From contig CALLLW010000016.1 in the NCBI GenBank assembly GCA_938007995.1, positions 20,870 through 84,869 of the forward strand: 64,000 bases of DNA, read 5' to 3'. This DNA is from an uncultured Granulosicoccaceae bacterium. Lineage in GTDB: Bacteria; Pseudomonadota; Gammaproteobacteria; Granulosicoccales; Granulosicoccaceae. Below are positions 54,733 to 63,909 of the stretch, piece by piece (the stretch's first letter is position 1; every line of letters starts with the position of its first letter). The position numbers and the translations under genes are program-made. The notes below the pieces were generated by a model, which was given only the letters and a program-made list of their open reading frames with translations, did not search any database and was not told where the DNA came from.

Positions 54733-55419
54733 CTACACAGGGCGATATGCACGATCGTCAAGTCGATCGTTCTTATCAGATAAATAGTAAACCGCGGTGA
54801 TAGCCAGTAGTGAGATAACCAGTAATACCGCAGACATAATTGCTGCGGCATGATTGTCAAACGCCTGCACGCTGTCATAGATAGAGATAGCAACCGTGCG
54901 GGTTTCTGAAGGGATATTGCCGCCTACCATCAACACCACACCAAACTCCCCGAGTGTGTGTGCAAACACCAGTACCGAGGCACCGAGCAAGCCGGGCCAG
55001 ATAAGTGGCAATTCAATAGTGATGAACTGTTGCCAGCGGCTTAATCCACAACAGGCTGCAGCATCCTGAACATCGCGACCAATCTGTTCAAAGGCGCGCT
55101 TAAGTGGCTGTACCGCGAATGGCAGATTGAATATTAAAGAGGCGATTAGCAAGCCTTCAAAACTGAAAGCCAGGCTTTTACCGGTGATAGATTGATACCA
55201 CGCGCCAGTGGTGGAAGTCTGGCTGAATACGGTTAATAGATAAAAGCCGAGTACCGTAGGTGGCAGGACCAGCGGTAGTGCGAGTATCGCTTGTAAAAAT
55301 GTACGGCCTTTAAACTCTGACCAGGCCAGCCACCTGCCGAGTATGACCGCCAATGGCATCAGTAGCGCCAGTGTCCATAAAGACAATTCAAAAGACAGTA
55401 TCAGTGCAGACCAGTCCAT
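54733..55419 (-). CDS. modB: molybdate ABC transporter permease
   Basis: The 228-residue membrane protein has five or six helices and the ABC permease EAA-like loop DVQDAAACCGLSRWQQFITIELPL. LPLVLPPTVLGFYLL and AHTLGEFGVVLMVGGNIP are specific to ModB. The start ATG 55419 lies four bases after the CoA-transferase stop; the longer frame would overlap that gene. It is thus separated from modA (other strand, 3.5 kb away) and from modC (divergent, beyond the CoA-transferase). Confidence 0.92.
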   Translation of the reverse strand: MDWSALILSFELSLWTLALLMPLAVILGRWLAWSEFKGRTFLQAILALPLVLPPTVLGFYLLTVFSQTSTTGAWYQSITGKSLAFSFEGLLIASLIFNLPFAVQPLKRAFEQIGRDVQDAAACCGLSRWQQFITIELPLIWPGLLGASVLVFAHTLGEFGVVLMVGGNIPSETRTVAISIYDSVQAFDNHAAAIMSAVLLVISLLAITAVYYLSDKNDRLDDRAYRPV

Positions 55420-55423
55420 GTTG

Positions 55424-56563
55424 TTAGCCGAACTCTGCTCTGATACTGCTGCCATGCTGATCGAGCGTTGGTACTGAGGCAGATATATCCGGGTTCAATG
55501 TTTTACCATCCGGCGCAAGCAGCTCGACTGGACCATTCTCAGTGTTGACAGTCAGGTACTTGTTTTGTGGATGATTGATCAGGTCATCCAGTTCAGACAG
55601 TCTGCCGAATGCAATGCCGGCTGCTTCCAGCAGCACAATATTTTCATCGCGCGATCGTTTGGCAAACTCGGAAGCGACGATGCCATCTACCGTCTCACGG
55701 TTGTCAACGCGGTCAGTGTTATTGGCAAAGCCTGTAGATTTAGTCAGTTCCGGTTGCCTGAGTACCTGTTCACACAGGTTTTGCCATTCGCGTTCGTTTT
55801 GTATTGAGATCAGAATAAATTTTCCATCAGCACAAGGGTATGCGCCGTAAGGGGCAATGGTTGGATGTTTCAGCCCTTGTCGGCCAGGGTCTCTGTGACC
55901 ATAGCGATACTGAAGGTAAGGTACATTCATCCAGTCTGCCAACGCATGATAAAGCGACACATTGATTGACCGGCCTTTGCGTTGAGTGTCTCTTTCGCGA
56001 GCAAACAATGCCTGAAGAATTGACTGATATGCGGTCATGCCAGCTGCAATATCGCAAACCGATACTCCAACTCGCGCCGCGCCTTCGGCAGTTCCATTGA
56101 TGGCACACAGGCCAGACTCTGCCTGTATAAGCAGGTCATAGGCTTTTTGATTTGCGTACGGTCCGGTTTGCCCGAAGCCTGAAATATTGCAGACAATCAG
56201 TGACGGGTAGCGGGCGCTGAGTGACTCTGCATCAAAACCGAGTCTGGCGGCAACACCCGGCGCCAGGTTTTGAATAAATACATCAGCTGATTGAATCAGT
56301 TTCTGTAGCAGCGCCTGCTCTGATGACTGCTTTAGATCAAGACAAATAGATTCCTTACCGTGATTGAGCCAGACAAAATAGGCACTGTCGCCGTTAACCA
56401 GAGTGTCGTAGCGTCTGGCAAAATCACCTTCCGGTCTTTCTACCTTGATGACACGCGCACCACCCTGAGCCAGACGCCCGGAAGCATAAGGTGCAGCAAC
56501 CGCTTGTTCGACACTGATAACGGTAATGCCTTCGAGATCCTGCATTTGAAAAGAATGGTTCAA
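55424..56563 (-). CDS. CaiB/BaiF family CoA-transferase
   Basis: The 379-residue protein is a class III CoA-transferase: QDLEGITVISVEQAVAAPYASGRLAQGGARVIKVERPEGDFAR at its start, YFVWLNHGKESICLDLK, the active-site region NISGFGQTGPYANQKAYDLLIQAESG and NVSLYHALADWMN. It would move CoA between carboxylic acids. It starts 80 bases from modC in the opposite direction and ends four bases before modB, so it has been inserted within, or grouped with, the molybdate transport genes. Confidence 0.9.
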   Translation of the reverse strand: MNHSFQMQDLEGITVISVEQAVAAPYASGRLAQGGARVIKVERPEGDFARRYDTLVNGDSAYFVWLNHGKESICLDLKQSSEQALLQKLIQSADVFIQNLAPGVAARLGFDAESLSARYPSLIVCNISGFGQTGPYANQKAYDLLIQAESGLCAINGTAEGAARVGVSVCDIAAGMTAYQSILQALFARERDTQRKGRSINVSLYHALADWMNVPYLQYRYGHRDPGRQGLKHPTIAPYGAYPCADGKFILISIQNEREWQNLCEQVLRQPELTKSTGFANNTDRVDNRETVDGIVASEFAKRSRDENIVLLEAAGIAFGRLSELDDLINHPQNKYLTVNTENGPVELLAPDGKTLNPDISASVPTLDQHGSSIRAEFG

Positions 56564-56643
56564 CGGGTATAAATCGCATGGTACGGTGATGGCTGGTTGC
56601 TGTCTAATCTCTTTAACACCACAGTGAGTTCATTTATTACCCT

Positions 56644-57759
56644 ATGGCACTGACCGTTGATATAAAACAGAATTCACCGGTATCAATTGAAGCCGCACTC
56701 AGTTGTGAGCCGGGTGAGTTGTTATCTTTGGTGGGGCCGTCCGGTGCCGGTAAGACAACAGTACTGCGTGCCATTGCCGGTTTAAATAAACCAGCATCGG
56801 GTGCTATTCGCTGTAACAATGAAGTGTGGTTTGATTCATCAGGTGGTAGTTTTGTTAAAGCGCAGCAGCGTCGCGTTGGCTATGTATTTCAACAGCACGC
56901 GTTATTTCCGCACTTAACTGCCAGACAGAATGTTGCACAATCGCTGCGACATCTCAAGCGCGCAAAGCGACGAATACTGGCAGAGGAGTGGCTGCAAAAA
57001 GTTAATCTGGATGGTCTGGCAGACAGGCGTCCATCGCAGCTATCTGGTGGTCAGAGGCAACGTGTCGGGCTGGCAAGAGCACTGGCGCGTGAACCATCAG
57101 TGTTGTTGCTTGATGAACCGTTCTCGTCGGTCGACAGTGCGACAAGAGACAGACTATATACCGAGCTCGCTGCGCTAAGGCGTGACCTGCGCATACCGGC
57201 GGTACTGGTCACACATGACTTACACGAAGCAATGATCCTGTCTGATCACTTATGCATGCTATCCAAAGGCAGAACGTTGCAATCGGGTTCCGTGCGTGAG
57301 GTAACAACAAAGCCTGCATCGGTGCTGGTGGCAAGACTGGTGGGGTTTAAGAATGTATTTCGCGCTACAGTGATTGATGTCGCTGATGATCGTGCGACGA
57401 TAGAATGGCGGGGCCAGGTGCTGGAAGTGGCATCATCTAATCAGTTTAAACGCGGTGATGCAGTGCACTGGTGTATCCCCCAGTCGCATGTTGTGCTGCA
57501 TCGTCAGTCAAGACCTTCAAGGGGTGAGCGCGAAAATCCGTTGAACGGTAGCGTTAGTGAAGTGCTGCGTATGGGTGATAACGCAATGGTGGGTGTGCAG
57601 GTGGGTAATCCCGACCGTCCACCGGTGTATCTTTCAGTGCCGTTGCATGTGGCGGAACGTAATAACGTTGTGACTGGTGCCGTGGTGGGTTTTTCTCTGC
57701 TGGCTGAAAGTATTCACCTGATGCTTCCGGATCGTCTTGGGCGCAGCAGAAGTGTTTAG
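56644..57759 (+). CDS. modC: molybdate ABC transporter ATP-binding protein
   Basis: The 371-residue ATPase has Walker A VGPSGAGKTTVLRAIAGL, the signature QLSGGQRQRVGLARALAREP, Walker B LLLDEPFSSVD and a switch histidine in VTHDLHEAM. A C-terminal region of about 130 residues, starting at VGFKNVFRATVID, contains a TOBE-like molybdate-binding fold. It energises ModB/ModA. No ribosome binding site is obvious. It is divergent from modB and the CoA-transferase, across an 80-base gap. A shared terminator with sodB follows it. Confidence 0.88.
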   Translation: MALTVDIKQNSPVSIEAALSCEPGELLSLVGPSGAGKTTVLRAIAGLNKPASGAIRCNNEVWFDSSGGSFVKAQQRRVGYVFQQHALFPHLTARQNVAQSLRHLKRAKRRILAEEWLQKVNLDGLADRRPSQLSGGQRQRVGLARALAREPSVLLLDEPFSSVDSATRDRLYTELAALRRDLRIPAVLVTHDLHEAMILSDHLCMLSKGRTLQSGSVREVTTKPASVLVARLVGFKNVFRATVIDVADDRATIEWRGQVLEVASSNQFKRGDAVHWCIPQSHVVLHRQSRPSRGERENPLNGSVSEVLRMGDNAMVGVQVGNPDRPPVYLSVPLHVAERNNVVTGAVVGFSLLAESIHLMLPDRLGRSRSV

Positions 57760-57784
57760 CAGTTACTATAAAGCCGCAACAATA

Positions 57785-57813
57785 AAAAACCCCGCAGTAG
57801 CGGGGTTTCTTTT
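57785..57813. terminator. bidirectional rho-independent terminator between modC and sodB
   Basis: AAACCCCGC and GCGGGGTTT form a 9-bp stem around AGTA, with A-rich DNA before and TCTTTT after. It serves the convergent modC and sodB genes. Confidence 0.88.
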
Positions 57814-57834
57814 AACAACCGTAGCTGCTGATGA

Positions 57835-58443
57835 TTAGGCAGAAGCCAGTCGTGAAGCGACATTTTCCCAGTTCACCAGATTGTCGAGGAAGTTGCTCAG
57901 GTAATCAGGGCGCTTGTTGCGGTAGTCAATGTAGTAGGAGTGTTCCCAGACGTCACAGCCAAGTAGTGCGGTCTGGTTAAAGCAGAGTGGATTGACGCCG
58001 TTTTCTGTTTTGGTCACTTTCAGTGTGCCGTCTGTATCAACCACCAGCCAGCACCAGCCCGAGCCAAACTGTCCGGCACCGGCGGCACTGAAATCTGCCT
58101 TGAATTGATCAACCGAACCGAACGCGTCAGTGATGCGCTTTTCAAGCTCGGAAGGCATTTGCCGACCGTCAGGACTCATCATTTCCCAGAACTGCGCGTG
58201 ATTCCAGTGCTGTGATGCGTTGTTGAAGATGCCATTCTGGGCAACTGCGCCTTTGTCGTAGGTGCCGGTAATGATGTCTTCAAGGGATTTGTTTTCCCAC
58301 TCAGTGCCTGCGATCAATTTGTTGCCATTGACGACATAGGCGTTGTGGTGCAGGTCGTGGTGAAACTCAAGAGTTTCCTTTGACATGCCATTGGAAGCCA
58401 GCGCATCGTGCGCGTAGGGAAGATCGGGTAGTTCGAAAGCCAT
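57835..58443 (-). CDS. sodB: superoxide dismutase, Fe type
   Basis: SodB converts superoxide to peroxide and oxygen. The 202-residue protein has metal ligands His28 (LEFHHDLHH), His82 (QHWNH), Asp164 and His168 (DVWEHSYYIDY). Gln78, four residues before His82, is the active-site glutamine position of the iron type rather than the glycine of the manganese type. The segment AGQFGSGWCWLV is also typical. Cytoplasmic, with no signal. A terminator lies downstream. Confidence 0.93.
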   Translation of the reverse strand: MAFELPDLPYAHDALASNGMSKETLEFHHDLHHNAYVVNGNKLIAGTEWENKSLEDIITGTYDKGAVAQNGIFNNASQHWNHAQFWEMMSPDGRQMPSELEKRITDAFGSVDQFKADFSAAGAGQFGSGWCWLVVDTDGTLKVTKTENGVNPLCFNQTALLGCDVWEHSYYIDYRNKRPDYLSNFLDNLVNWENVASRLASA

Positions 58444-58570
58444 GATATTACTCTCTGTGAGTTAACGGGATGCCCAGTGATTTTAAACGATTTGTTGGTG
58501 GCTGGATACGATTTGCGCAATTACCCAACCGCTGCGAGTCGGGTAGACTGACAGAATTTGGTTTCGTTGC

Positions 58571-59104
58571 ATGAATTCCTCGATCTGGCTGTTTGGCTAC
58601 GGTTCGCTAATCTGGCGGCCGGACTTTGACTATATCTCGAGCCGTGTCGCCTGGGTGAGCGGCTGGTCACGCCGCTTCTGGCAGGGCTCGCATGATCATC
58701 GTGGCGTCCCGCAAGCGCCGGGCCGGGTCGTGACACTGTTTCCGTCAGAAGCAGAGCGGTGTGGCGGCATGGCATTCGAGATTGATCAAAAGGTCGCTGT
58801 TGAAATTTTTACACAACTGGATTACCGCGAAAAAAATGGCTATGAACGTCAGCAGGCTGCGTTGTTCTTCACTCAGAGTGAGAGCGTAGAAGGTGTGTTT
58901 TATTATGCCGCAGAAAACAATCCGGCATTTCTCGGGCCTGCATCTGATGAGGCGATTGCAAGTCAGATAAAACAGTCACATGGCCCGAGTGGTTCGAATG
59001 AGGAATACCTGCGCAAGCTGGCTGACGCACTAAGGCAAAATCATATTGTTGATGAGCATGTGTTTGCGATTGAAAGAGCACTGGACAATGAAACTGACCG
59101 TTAA
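58571..59104 (+). CDS. ChaC-like gamma-glutamylcyclotransferase
   Basis: The 177-residue protein has WLFGYGSLIWRPDFDY, the ChaC glycine loop, RRFWQGSHDHRGVPQAPGRV, and LDYREKNGYER with the catalytic glutamate. ChaC enzymes split glutathione to 5-oxoproline and cysteinylglycine. Its last 17 bases overlap the aconitase X large-subunit gene, so the two are translationally coupled. The role of that pairing is unclear. Confidence 0.88.
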   Translation: MNSSIWLFGYGSLIWRPDFDYISSRVAWVSGWSRRFWQGSHDHRGVPQAPGRVVTLFPSEAERCGGMAFEIDQKVAVEIFTQLDYREKNGYERQQAALFFTQSESVEGVFYYAAENNPAFLGPASDEAIASQIKQSHGPSGSNEEYLRKLADALRQNHIVDEHVFAIERALDNETDR

Positions 59105-60329
59105 AGCAGAAGAGATGCTGGCAGGCGAGCATGGACCTGCTCGACAATGGGCCGTGCAACATCAGTTACAGGTCGGCCGTATGTTTGATGCTGCCGATAT
59201 GGTAGCGGTCAGCCAGGCGCACATGATGGCTGATCCTGAATCTATCGGTATAGCCGGTGTTGAACTGGTTGAAGGATTTGCATCACTGCCAGAGCAGCAA
59301 AGGCGTGTTGTTATACCGATGATCACAGACCCGCGCGGGGTTGATCTGAATTATTATGATCCGTTAGGTCAAACTGAAGCTATGGCTGATCTTGAGCGAC
59401 GCTTCATTGCAGCCTGTCGTGCAATGAGCATTGTGATGACTAATACCTGTATTAACTATCAAACAGTGATGCCACCGGTGCGTGGTGATCATGTGGCTTA
59501 TGGTGATACCGGCGTGGTTATTTACTCAAATAGTATATGTGGCGCACGTTCAAACTTTGAAGGTGGGCCATCCGCACTTGCAGCCGGTTTAACCGGTTAC
59601 ACACCACGCTATGGTTATCATCTTGAACAAAACCGCAAAGCCACCAGACGCTTTGTGGTGGAGAAACAACCACAGGAGTTAACAGAGTGGGGTGTCCTGG
59701 GTGCAGTAATAGGCAGGCTTGCAGGATCCTACTGGCAGGTGCCGGTAATCGAAGGCATTGAACGCATTCCCACGTCTGATGAAGCAAAGCATATGGGTGC
59801 TGCCATGGCAAGCTACGGTTCAACACCGTTGTTTCACATAGTGGGTATAACGCCCGAGTGTAATAGCCTTGCTGATGTAGATGCTGAAAATTTACCGGTT
59901 GAACGTATCACTGAACAACAGCTCTCCGAACTGCGCGGGTCGTTTGGTGCACAAGGCGAGAAGGTTGATGTGGTTGTGTTTGCAGCGCCACAGCTCTCAC
60001 TGGTTGAAATGCAGCATGTTGCCGGTTTGTGTCGTGGCAGGCAGAAACACAGTGATACTGCGATGCTGGTTTGCACACCGGCCAGTGTCTACACAGATGC
60101 AAAAGCAGCGGGTTATATAGATGACATCGAAAACTTCGGTGGCCGTGTTTTACAGGGCACCTGCTTTTATCAGCAATACGCACGAGAGATTGGTGAAGCG
60201 AATGGCTGGACCCGTCTGCTTTCCAACTCCACAAAAATAGTCAATATACTCGGCGGCTATGGTTACAAGCCTGCACTGGCATCAATGCAGGAATGTGTAG
60301 ATGCGGCAGTCGCCGGTGAGATTTTATAG
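59088..60329 (+). CDS. aconitase X, large (catalytic) subunit
   Basis: The 413-residue protein starts MKLTVKAEEMLAGEHGPA, the classical aconitase X/DUF521 opening, and has QAHMMADPESIGIAGVELVE, TNTCINYQTVMPP, YGDTGVVIYSNSICGARSNFEGGPSALAAGLTG-type blocks and a late NSTKIVNILGGYG. It pairs with the small swivel subunit encoded 12 bases downstream. Bacterial aconitase X enzymes characterised so far dehydrate cis-3-hydroxy-L-proline. ATG 59088 lies within the ChaC gene; the longer frame to 59046 is not favoured. Confidence 0.88.
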   Translation: MKLTVKAEEMLAGEHGPARQWAVQHQLQVGRMFDAADMVAVSQAHMMADPESIGIAGVELVEGFASLPEQQRRVVIPMITDPRGVDLNYYDPLGQTEAMADLERRFIAACRAMSIVMTNTCINYQTVMPPVRGDHVAYGDTGVVIYSNSICGARSNFEGGPSALAAGLTGYTPRYGYHLEQNRKATRRFVVEKQPQELTEWGVLGAVIGRLAGSYWQVPVIEGIERIPTSDEAKHMGAAMASYGSTPLFHIVGITPECNSLADVDAENLPVERITEQQLSELRGSFGAQGEKVDVVVFAAPQLSLVEMQHVAGLCRGRQKHSDTAMLVCTPASVYTDAKAAGYIDDIENFGGRVLQGTCFYQQYAREIGEANGWTRLLSNSTKIVNILGGYGYKPALASMQECVDAAVAGEIL

Positions 60330-60341
60330 AAGGAGATACCA

Positions 60342-60755
60342 GTGAGCCTTATATTAAAGTGTCATCCGGGTATTGGTTCCAAAGTGACTGGTGAAGCACT
60401 GGTGGCTAATGATAATTTTTCCGCCCGTTATGACCTTGATCGAATCAAAGGTATATTTTCAAGGCCGCAGCATGCACTGGCAGGACAGAGTTATGTAGAT
60501 AAAATCCTGGTGCTGAATACCGCCAAGGGTGGTGTTGCGACTGCATGGATGCTCTATGAAATGGCTTCACGCAATATGGCACCCAGAGCGCTTGTACTGA
60601 ACAGTGCCAATACCATTATTGCACAGGGCGCCGCACTTGCAGAACTGCCGCTGTGTGATCGCTTTGAAGATGGCGATATAACCCGCCTGATTAAAACCGG
60701 TGATCAGCTAACAGTTGATCCGGATGGCGGGGTGGTTTCGGTAGGCTGCTTATAG
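60342..60755 (+). CDS. aconitase X, small (swivel) subunit
   Basis: The 137-residue DUF126-type protein has VTGEALVANDNFSARYD, KILVLNTAKGGVATAWMLYEMA, ALVLNSANTIIAQGA and GDQLTVDPDGG, the swivel domain that closes over the large subunit. The start is GTG 60342 with GAAGGAGATACCA before it, a strong ribosome binding site. It is the last gene of a three-gene unit with ChaC and the large subunit. The pathway partners for hydroxyproline are not adjacent. Confidence 0.88.
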   Translation: MSLILKCHPGIGSKVTGEALVANDNFSARYDLDRIKGIFSRPQHALAGQSYVDKILVLNTAKGGVATAWMLYEMASRNMAPRALVLNSANTIIAQGAALAELPLCDRFEDGDITRLIKTGDQLTVDPDGGVVSVGCL

Positions 60756-60839
60756 ATATATGTTAGCTTTAGCTTAAAAAGATAGACATATATTTTGACA
60801 GTGTTTTCTGCAGTTATCACTGTAAACGCTAAACTTTCT

Positions 60840-61814
60840 CTACCGACTGGATAATGATTGCTTTGCCTGTGTTACCAGTCTTCGCTGCTCAGGTGTCAGC
60901 CGCATTTTTTCAACAGCGCGAATAGCAGCGTATCGCACACTTGAATTATTGTTAACGTCTGTAGTGGCTGCTATTAATTTTTCTATCATTGATGGTGTAG
61001 CGCCGCGTACGTTGTTTGCGGCATAAACCGCCTTTGATCGTACGCTGGCATCAATGTCTCCCAGGCCGTTGGCAAGCATCTCTACAGTTTCGACTGAGTG
61101 TTTCTGCCACCTGCTTGCGATCGACAGGCTCAGACCGCGTACTTGTGGGTCATGATGGGTCGATAAGCTTTGCATGTTTGAACTAATTGCATCGCGTTGT
61201 ACTGCGCTGGCTCCTTTTGCGGGTGTTGCGAATACATTCATGGTAGCAGCCAGTAATTCCGGATTGTCTACAGAGCCGAGAAGATTAATCGCAAGAGTTC
61301 TTGCTTCATTGCTGTGAGGTTGCATCTGATTTAACAGGAACAGGCCAGTCTTCTGTGATTGGATATCGCCAGAATAAATCAGCGAGGATGCAGCATCGAT
61401 GAGTTCCGGGTCATTGAATTTACCCAGAAGTATCGCAAGCTGCCGTGCGCGATCAGAGGTAGGGTAGTTGCTTAGCTCATCGAGCACGAGTAAGCGCTCT
61501 GATTTGTTGGTGCTTATACTTGTTTGAAGTTGTCTGAATTCAGCGTCTGAAAGTGGATCGAGATCAAGCTCCTGAAACGCTATGCCCCGGTCCTCTGTTG
61601 TCTGTGTGGTTTCAAACGTGTTTTCAATTTGGATTGATTGGGTAGCAATAGGTTCATCAATCTCTTGTACATCGAAAGGTGAGCTTGATTGAGAATCAGC
61701 TCTGTCTGAAATCGTGCTTTCGTTCAGTGAAGGGGTTTGGGATTGGTTGATGTAGAGAAGCCACCCACCCGCCAAAATGGCGAGCGGGATACCAAGCAAC
61801 AATGCTTTTGTCAT
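60840..61814 (-). CDS. HEAT-repeat protein with N-terminal membrane anchor
   Basis: The 324-residue protein has one N-terminal hydrophobic segment (ALLLGIPLAILAGGWLLYI), a Ser/Asp/Gln-rich linker to about residue 85, and then alpha-helical HEAT/PBS-lyase-type repeats (for example VRYAAIRAVEKMRLTPEQRR near the end and VRSKAVYAANNVRGATPSM). HEAT repeats bind other proteins. It lies 48 bases downstream of the thrombospondin-3 lipoprotein gene on the same strand, and both are predicted to be outside the cytoplasm, so they may act together. Confidence 0.75.
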   Translation of the reverse strand: MTKALLLGIPLAILAGGWLLYINQSQTPSLNESTISDRADSQSSSPFDVQEIDEPIATQSIQIENTFETTQTTEDRGIAFQELDLDPLSDAEFRQLQTSISTNKSERLLVLDELSNYPTSDRARQLAILLGKFNDPELIDAASSLIYSGDIQSQKTGLFLLNQMQPHSNEARTLAINLLGSVDNPELLAATMNVFATPAKGASAVQRDAISSNMQSLSTHHDPQVRGLSLSIASRWQKHSVETVEMLANGLGDIDASVRSKAVYAANNVRGATPSMIEKLIAATTDVNNNSSVRYAAIRAVEKMRLTPEQRRLVTQAKQSLSSR

Positions 61815-61862
61815 ACTTGAAGATTGCCCGGTAAGTGAGGCCTGATAATAATCGTTCGTGGG

Positions 61863-62933
61863 CTAGTGAGGCGCGCCAGTCGAGAAGGATGCCTGTTCTG
61901 TACTTCCTATAGAAGGTACGATATTCCAACCGAACAATTCAATTTCGCCAGTCAGTGTGGTGCCGGTGAACTGGAAGAACTGATTGCCCAGATTTTCACA
62001 ACCCTGAACAGCGTAGGCATCAAAAGTGCCGAATGCTTCAAACGATGTTGAAAGTGATTGTCTTAATGTGCCCCAGGTTTCCGGGCCTACTACACCGTCT
62101 ACTGCTATGCCCTGATTGTCCTGATACTGTGTAACTGCAGCTGTTGTGTTTGGTCCAAAGATACCGTCGGCGAAGGCTGCGATGCTCGGATTGGTTGAAG
62201 CACCCTGACACCAAACTATGCGCTGAACACCCTGGGTATAAGAGCTTGTTGCAAATGTACCGCCTTGCCGAACTGTACAGTTGTCATTCCACTCATTATT
62301 TTCAGAGTCTGTATCACAGCTGCTGACCATACCCCCGGTGACAACGTCTGGTGCGCCGTCTGGAAAGCTCGTTGGATCTCCCGGGTTTGTGCCGTTGTTC
62401 ACCTCGAGCAGATTGGAGAAGCCGTCTGAGTCAGTATCTTCATCGCCATCTGAAACGCCATTTCCATTAGAATCTGAGAGCGATGGGTTTGTGCCCAGCA
62501 AGACCTCTTCAGAATCAAGCAGACCGTCAGCATCTGTGTCTGTAAAAGCCCCACCCGTAACTCCATCCGGTATAACACTAGCTGGAGGAGTGCTGTTTGA
62601 ATCTGCCGGATCAGTTAAATTTTGCGCTTCCAGTAAATTGGAGAATCCGTCGCCGTCTGTGTCCTCCGCATCATCGTTAATGCCATCGCCATCAGAATCT
62701 ACATTGTTTGGATCTGTACCGAGAGCTAGTTCTTCGTCATCAAATAAACCATCGCCATCAGAATCCACATTACTCAGCCCTTGAGGGTCAGTGTCACTGC
62801 CACCATCAGCTGTTCCACCACCAGAGCCACCGCCACAGGCGGCCAGTGCAGCGGATACAACACATATGGTTGTAAGGTTTAACGCACGCTGTGGTACGGC
62901 GAATGGAAATACAGTCTTTAAAACAGGTTTCAT
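61863..62933 (-). CDS. lipoprotein with thrombospondin type-3 repeats and peptidoglycan-binding domain
   Basis: The 356-residue protein has a signal with lipobox around AALAAC, a Gly-rich spacer, then DSDGDGL, DSDGDGI, DTDGDGF, DTDADGL and DTDSDGF units of thrombospondin type-3 (calcium-binding) repeats to about residue 200. After a Cys-containing spacer, residues ~240-295 form a peptidoglycan-binding-1-like domain (FADGIFGPNTTAAVTQYQDNQGI, VDGVVGPETWGTL). AGGAG stands 12 bases before the ATG. It is probably an outer-membrane lipoprotein contacting the wall. The HEAT-repeat gene follows. Confidence 0.82.
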   Translation of the reverse strand: MKPVLKTVFPFAVPQRALNLTTICVVSAALAACGGGSGGGTADGGSDTDPQGLSNVDSDGDGLFDDEELALGTDPNNVDSDGDGINDDAEDTDGDGFSNLLEAQNLTDPADSNSTPPASVIPDGVTGGAFTDTDADGLLDSEEVLLGTNPSLSDSNGNGVSDGDEDTDSDGFSNLLEVNNGTNPGDPTSFPDGAPDVVTGGMVSSCDTDSENNEWNDNCTVRQGGTFATSSYTQGVQRIVWCQGASTNPSIAAFADGIFGPNTTAAVTQYQDNQGIAVDGVVGPETWGTLRQSLSTSFEAFGTFDAYAVQGCENLGNQFFQFTGTTLTGEIELFGWNIVPSIGSTEQASFSTGAPH

Positions 62934-63576
62934 TGTTTTTTGGCTCCTGAAATAGCTCGGAATTAAACTAAAAGCATTCTGTATCGCTGGTCGACTGACA
63001 AGATATCAATCTCACCGTGATTACATTATCGTGAATAGAAGAAAAGAAATCTGGCTGAACTGCTCGGTATCTGAGTTCCCTTAATCTAATCCAAAATAAT
63101 TTTCCCAACTATAGTTCAATTGAGCCACTTTATAACTTAGGTTGCTGCTTATTTGTGCTTATACTTAAATCTGGGGCCGCGTCAATTTATTGACCAGTCG
63201 CTGCTGACGAGCGAAGTGGCAAGCCTGTTCGTGACTTCTGCGGTTACTGGCAGAGTAATCATCGAACTGGTGAGATCTAGCAGTTACATGATGGTAAAAG
63301 TCGCCAGGTGAGTACAGTGCCAGACCGCTCTGCCTCGTTAAGTACCTTTGCCGCCGCTTTATATTGACTTCTGAATCAACAGCTTTCTAGGATGATCTTA
63401 CAAGCTATATCGCTTGTATCGTTTCTCTAGCATCTTAAGAGGTATAGACGTCATCTCGCAGTACATTTCCACATTATTTGAGTTGTACTTAAGAATTGCA
63501 CTCGTAAGACCATTATTCAGTGTGATAGCATAGAATTTCGTTACGGTTTTTTGATTTATTTGTTAAGGAGTTATAG
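62934..63576. other. 643-bp spacer before the last gene
   Basis: It carries the promoters of both the leftward lipoprotein gene and the rightward small lipoprotein gene. I see no coding sequence or RNA gene. A short perfect inverted repeat, GTCAA-TTTA-TTGAC, stands at 63181-63194 and may be a regulator site. Confidence 0.45.
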
Positions 63577-63909
63577 ATGAAGATTCGTAGTGTTTGTGCC
63601 TTAGCTTTATCGGTCGTCTCGCTGATTCTTGTAGGGTGTGATGGAGTTGAGTCAAATCCCACTGTAAGTAGCTCGCTAGCGGAGACCCCATTTGACAAAG
63701 CGCTGAACGATCTCGAGACGAGCCTGCTGGATGATCTTGTGGCCACCAGGGGAGATGAGCTTGCAAATGCGAAAACATTCAGTGAAATTTCGGACATTAT
63801 AGATGAGCATCTAAGTGGGCCGATCAGCGAATTTACCTTAGCGAATCAACCGAATCCGTTGCAAATGCGTATTCCGGCGAAAGTGATCAGTCATTCTGGT
63901 TTTATTTGA
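63577..63909 (+). CDS. small hypothetical lipoprotein, possibly frameshifted
   Basis: The 110-residue product begins MKIRSVCALALSVVSLILVGCD, a lipoprotein signal with LVGC lipobox, preceded by AAGGAG at ideal spacing. The following helix-rich region (DKALNDLETSLLDDLVATR) matches no family I know. The frame stops at 63909. A second frame, shifted by two bases, is open from 63807 to the window edge and reads like protein (GESDQSFWFYLITYFPNARV), so the true gene may be longer with a frameshift near 63805. Confidence 0.6.
   Translation: MKIRSVCALALSVVSLILVGCDGVESNPTVSSSLAETPFDKALNDLETSLLDDLVATRGDELANAKTFSEISDIIDEHLSGPISEFTLANQPNPLQMRIPAKVISHSGFI

Noticed and set aside
60756..60793. ATATATGT...ACATATAT inverted repeat as a terminator between aconitase X and HEAT genes
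   Set aside because: The stem is AT-only with a 22-base loop and no T run, too weak to call.
62281..62784. 167-codon forward frame opposite the thrombospondin-3 gene
   Set aside because: It is a Ser/Pro-rich antisense product of the Asp/Gly repeat codons.
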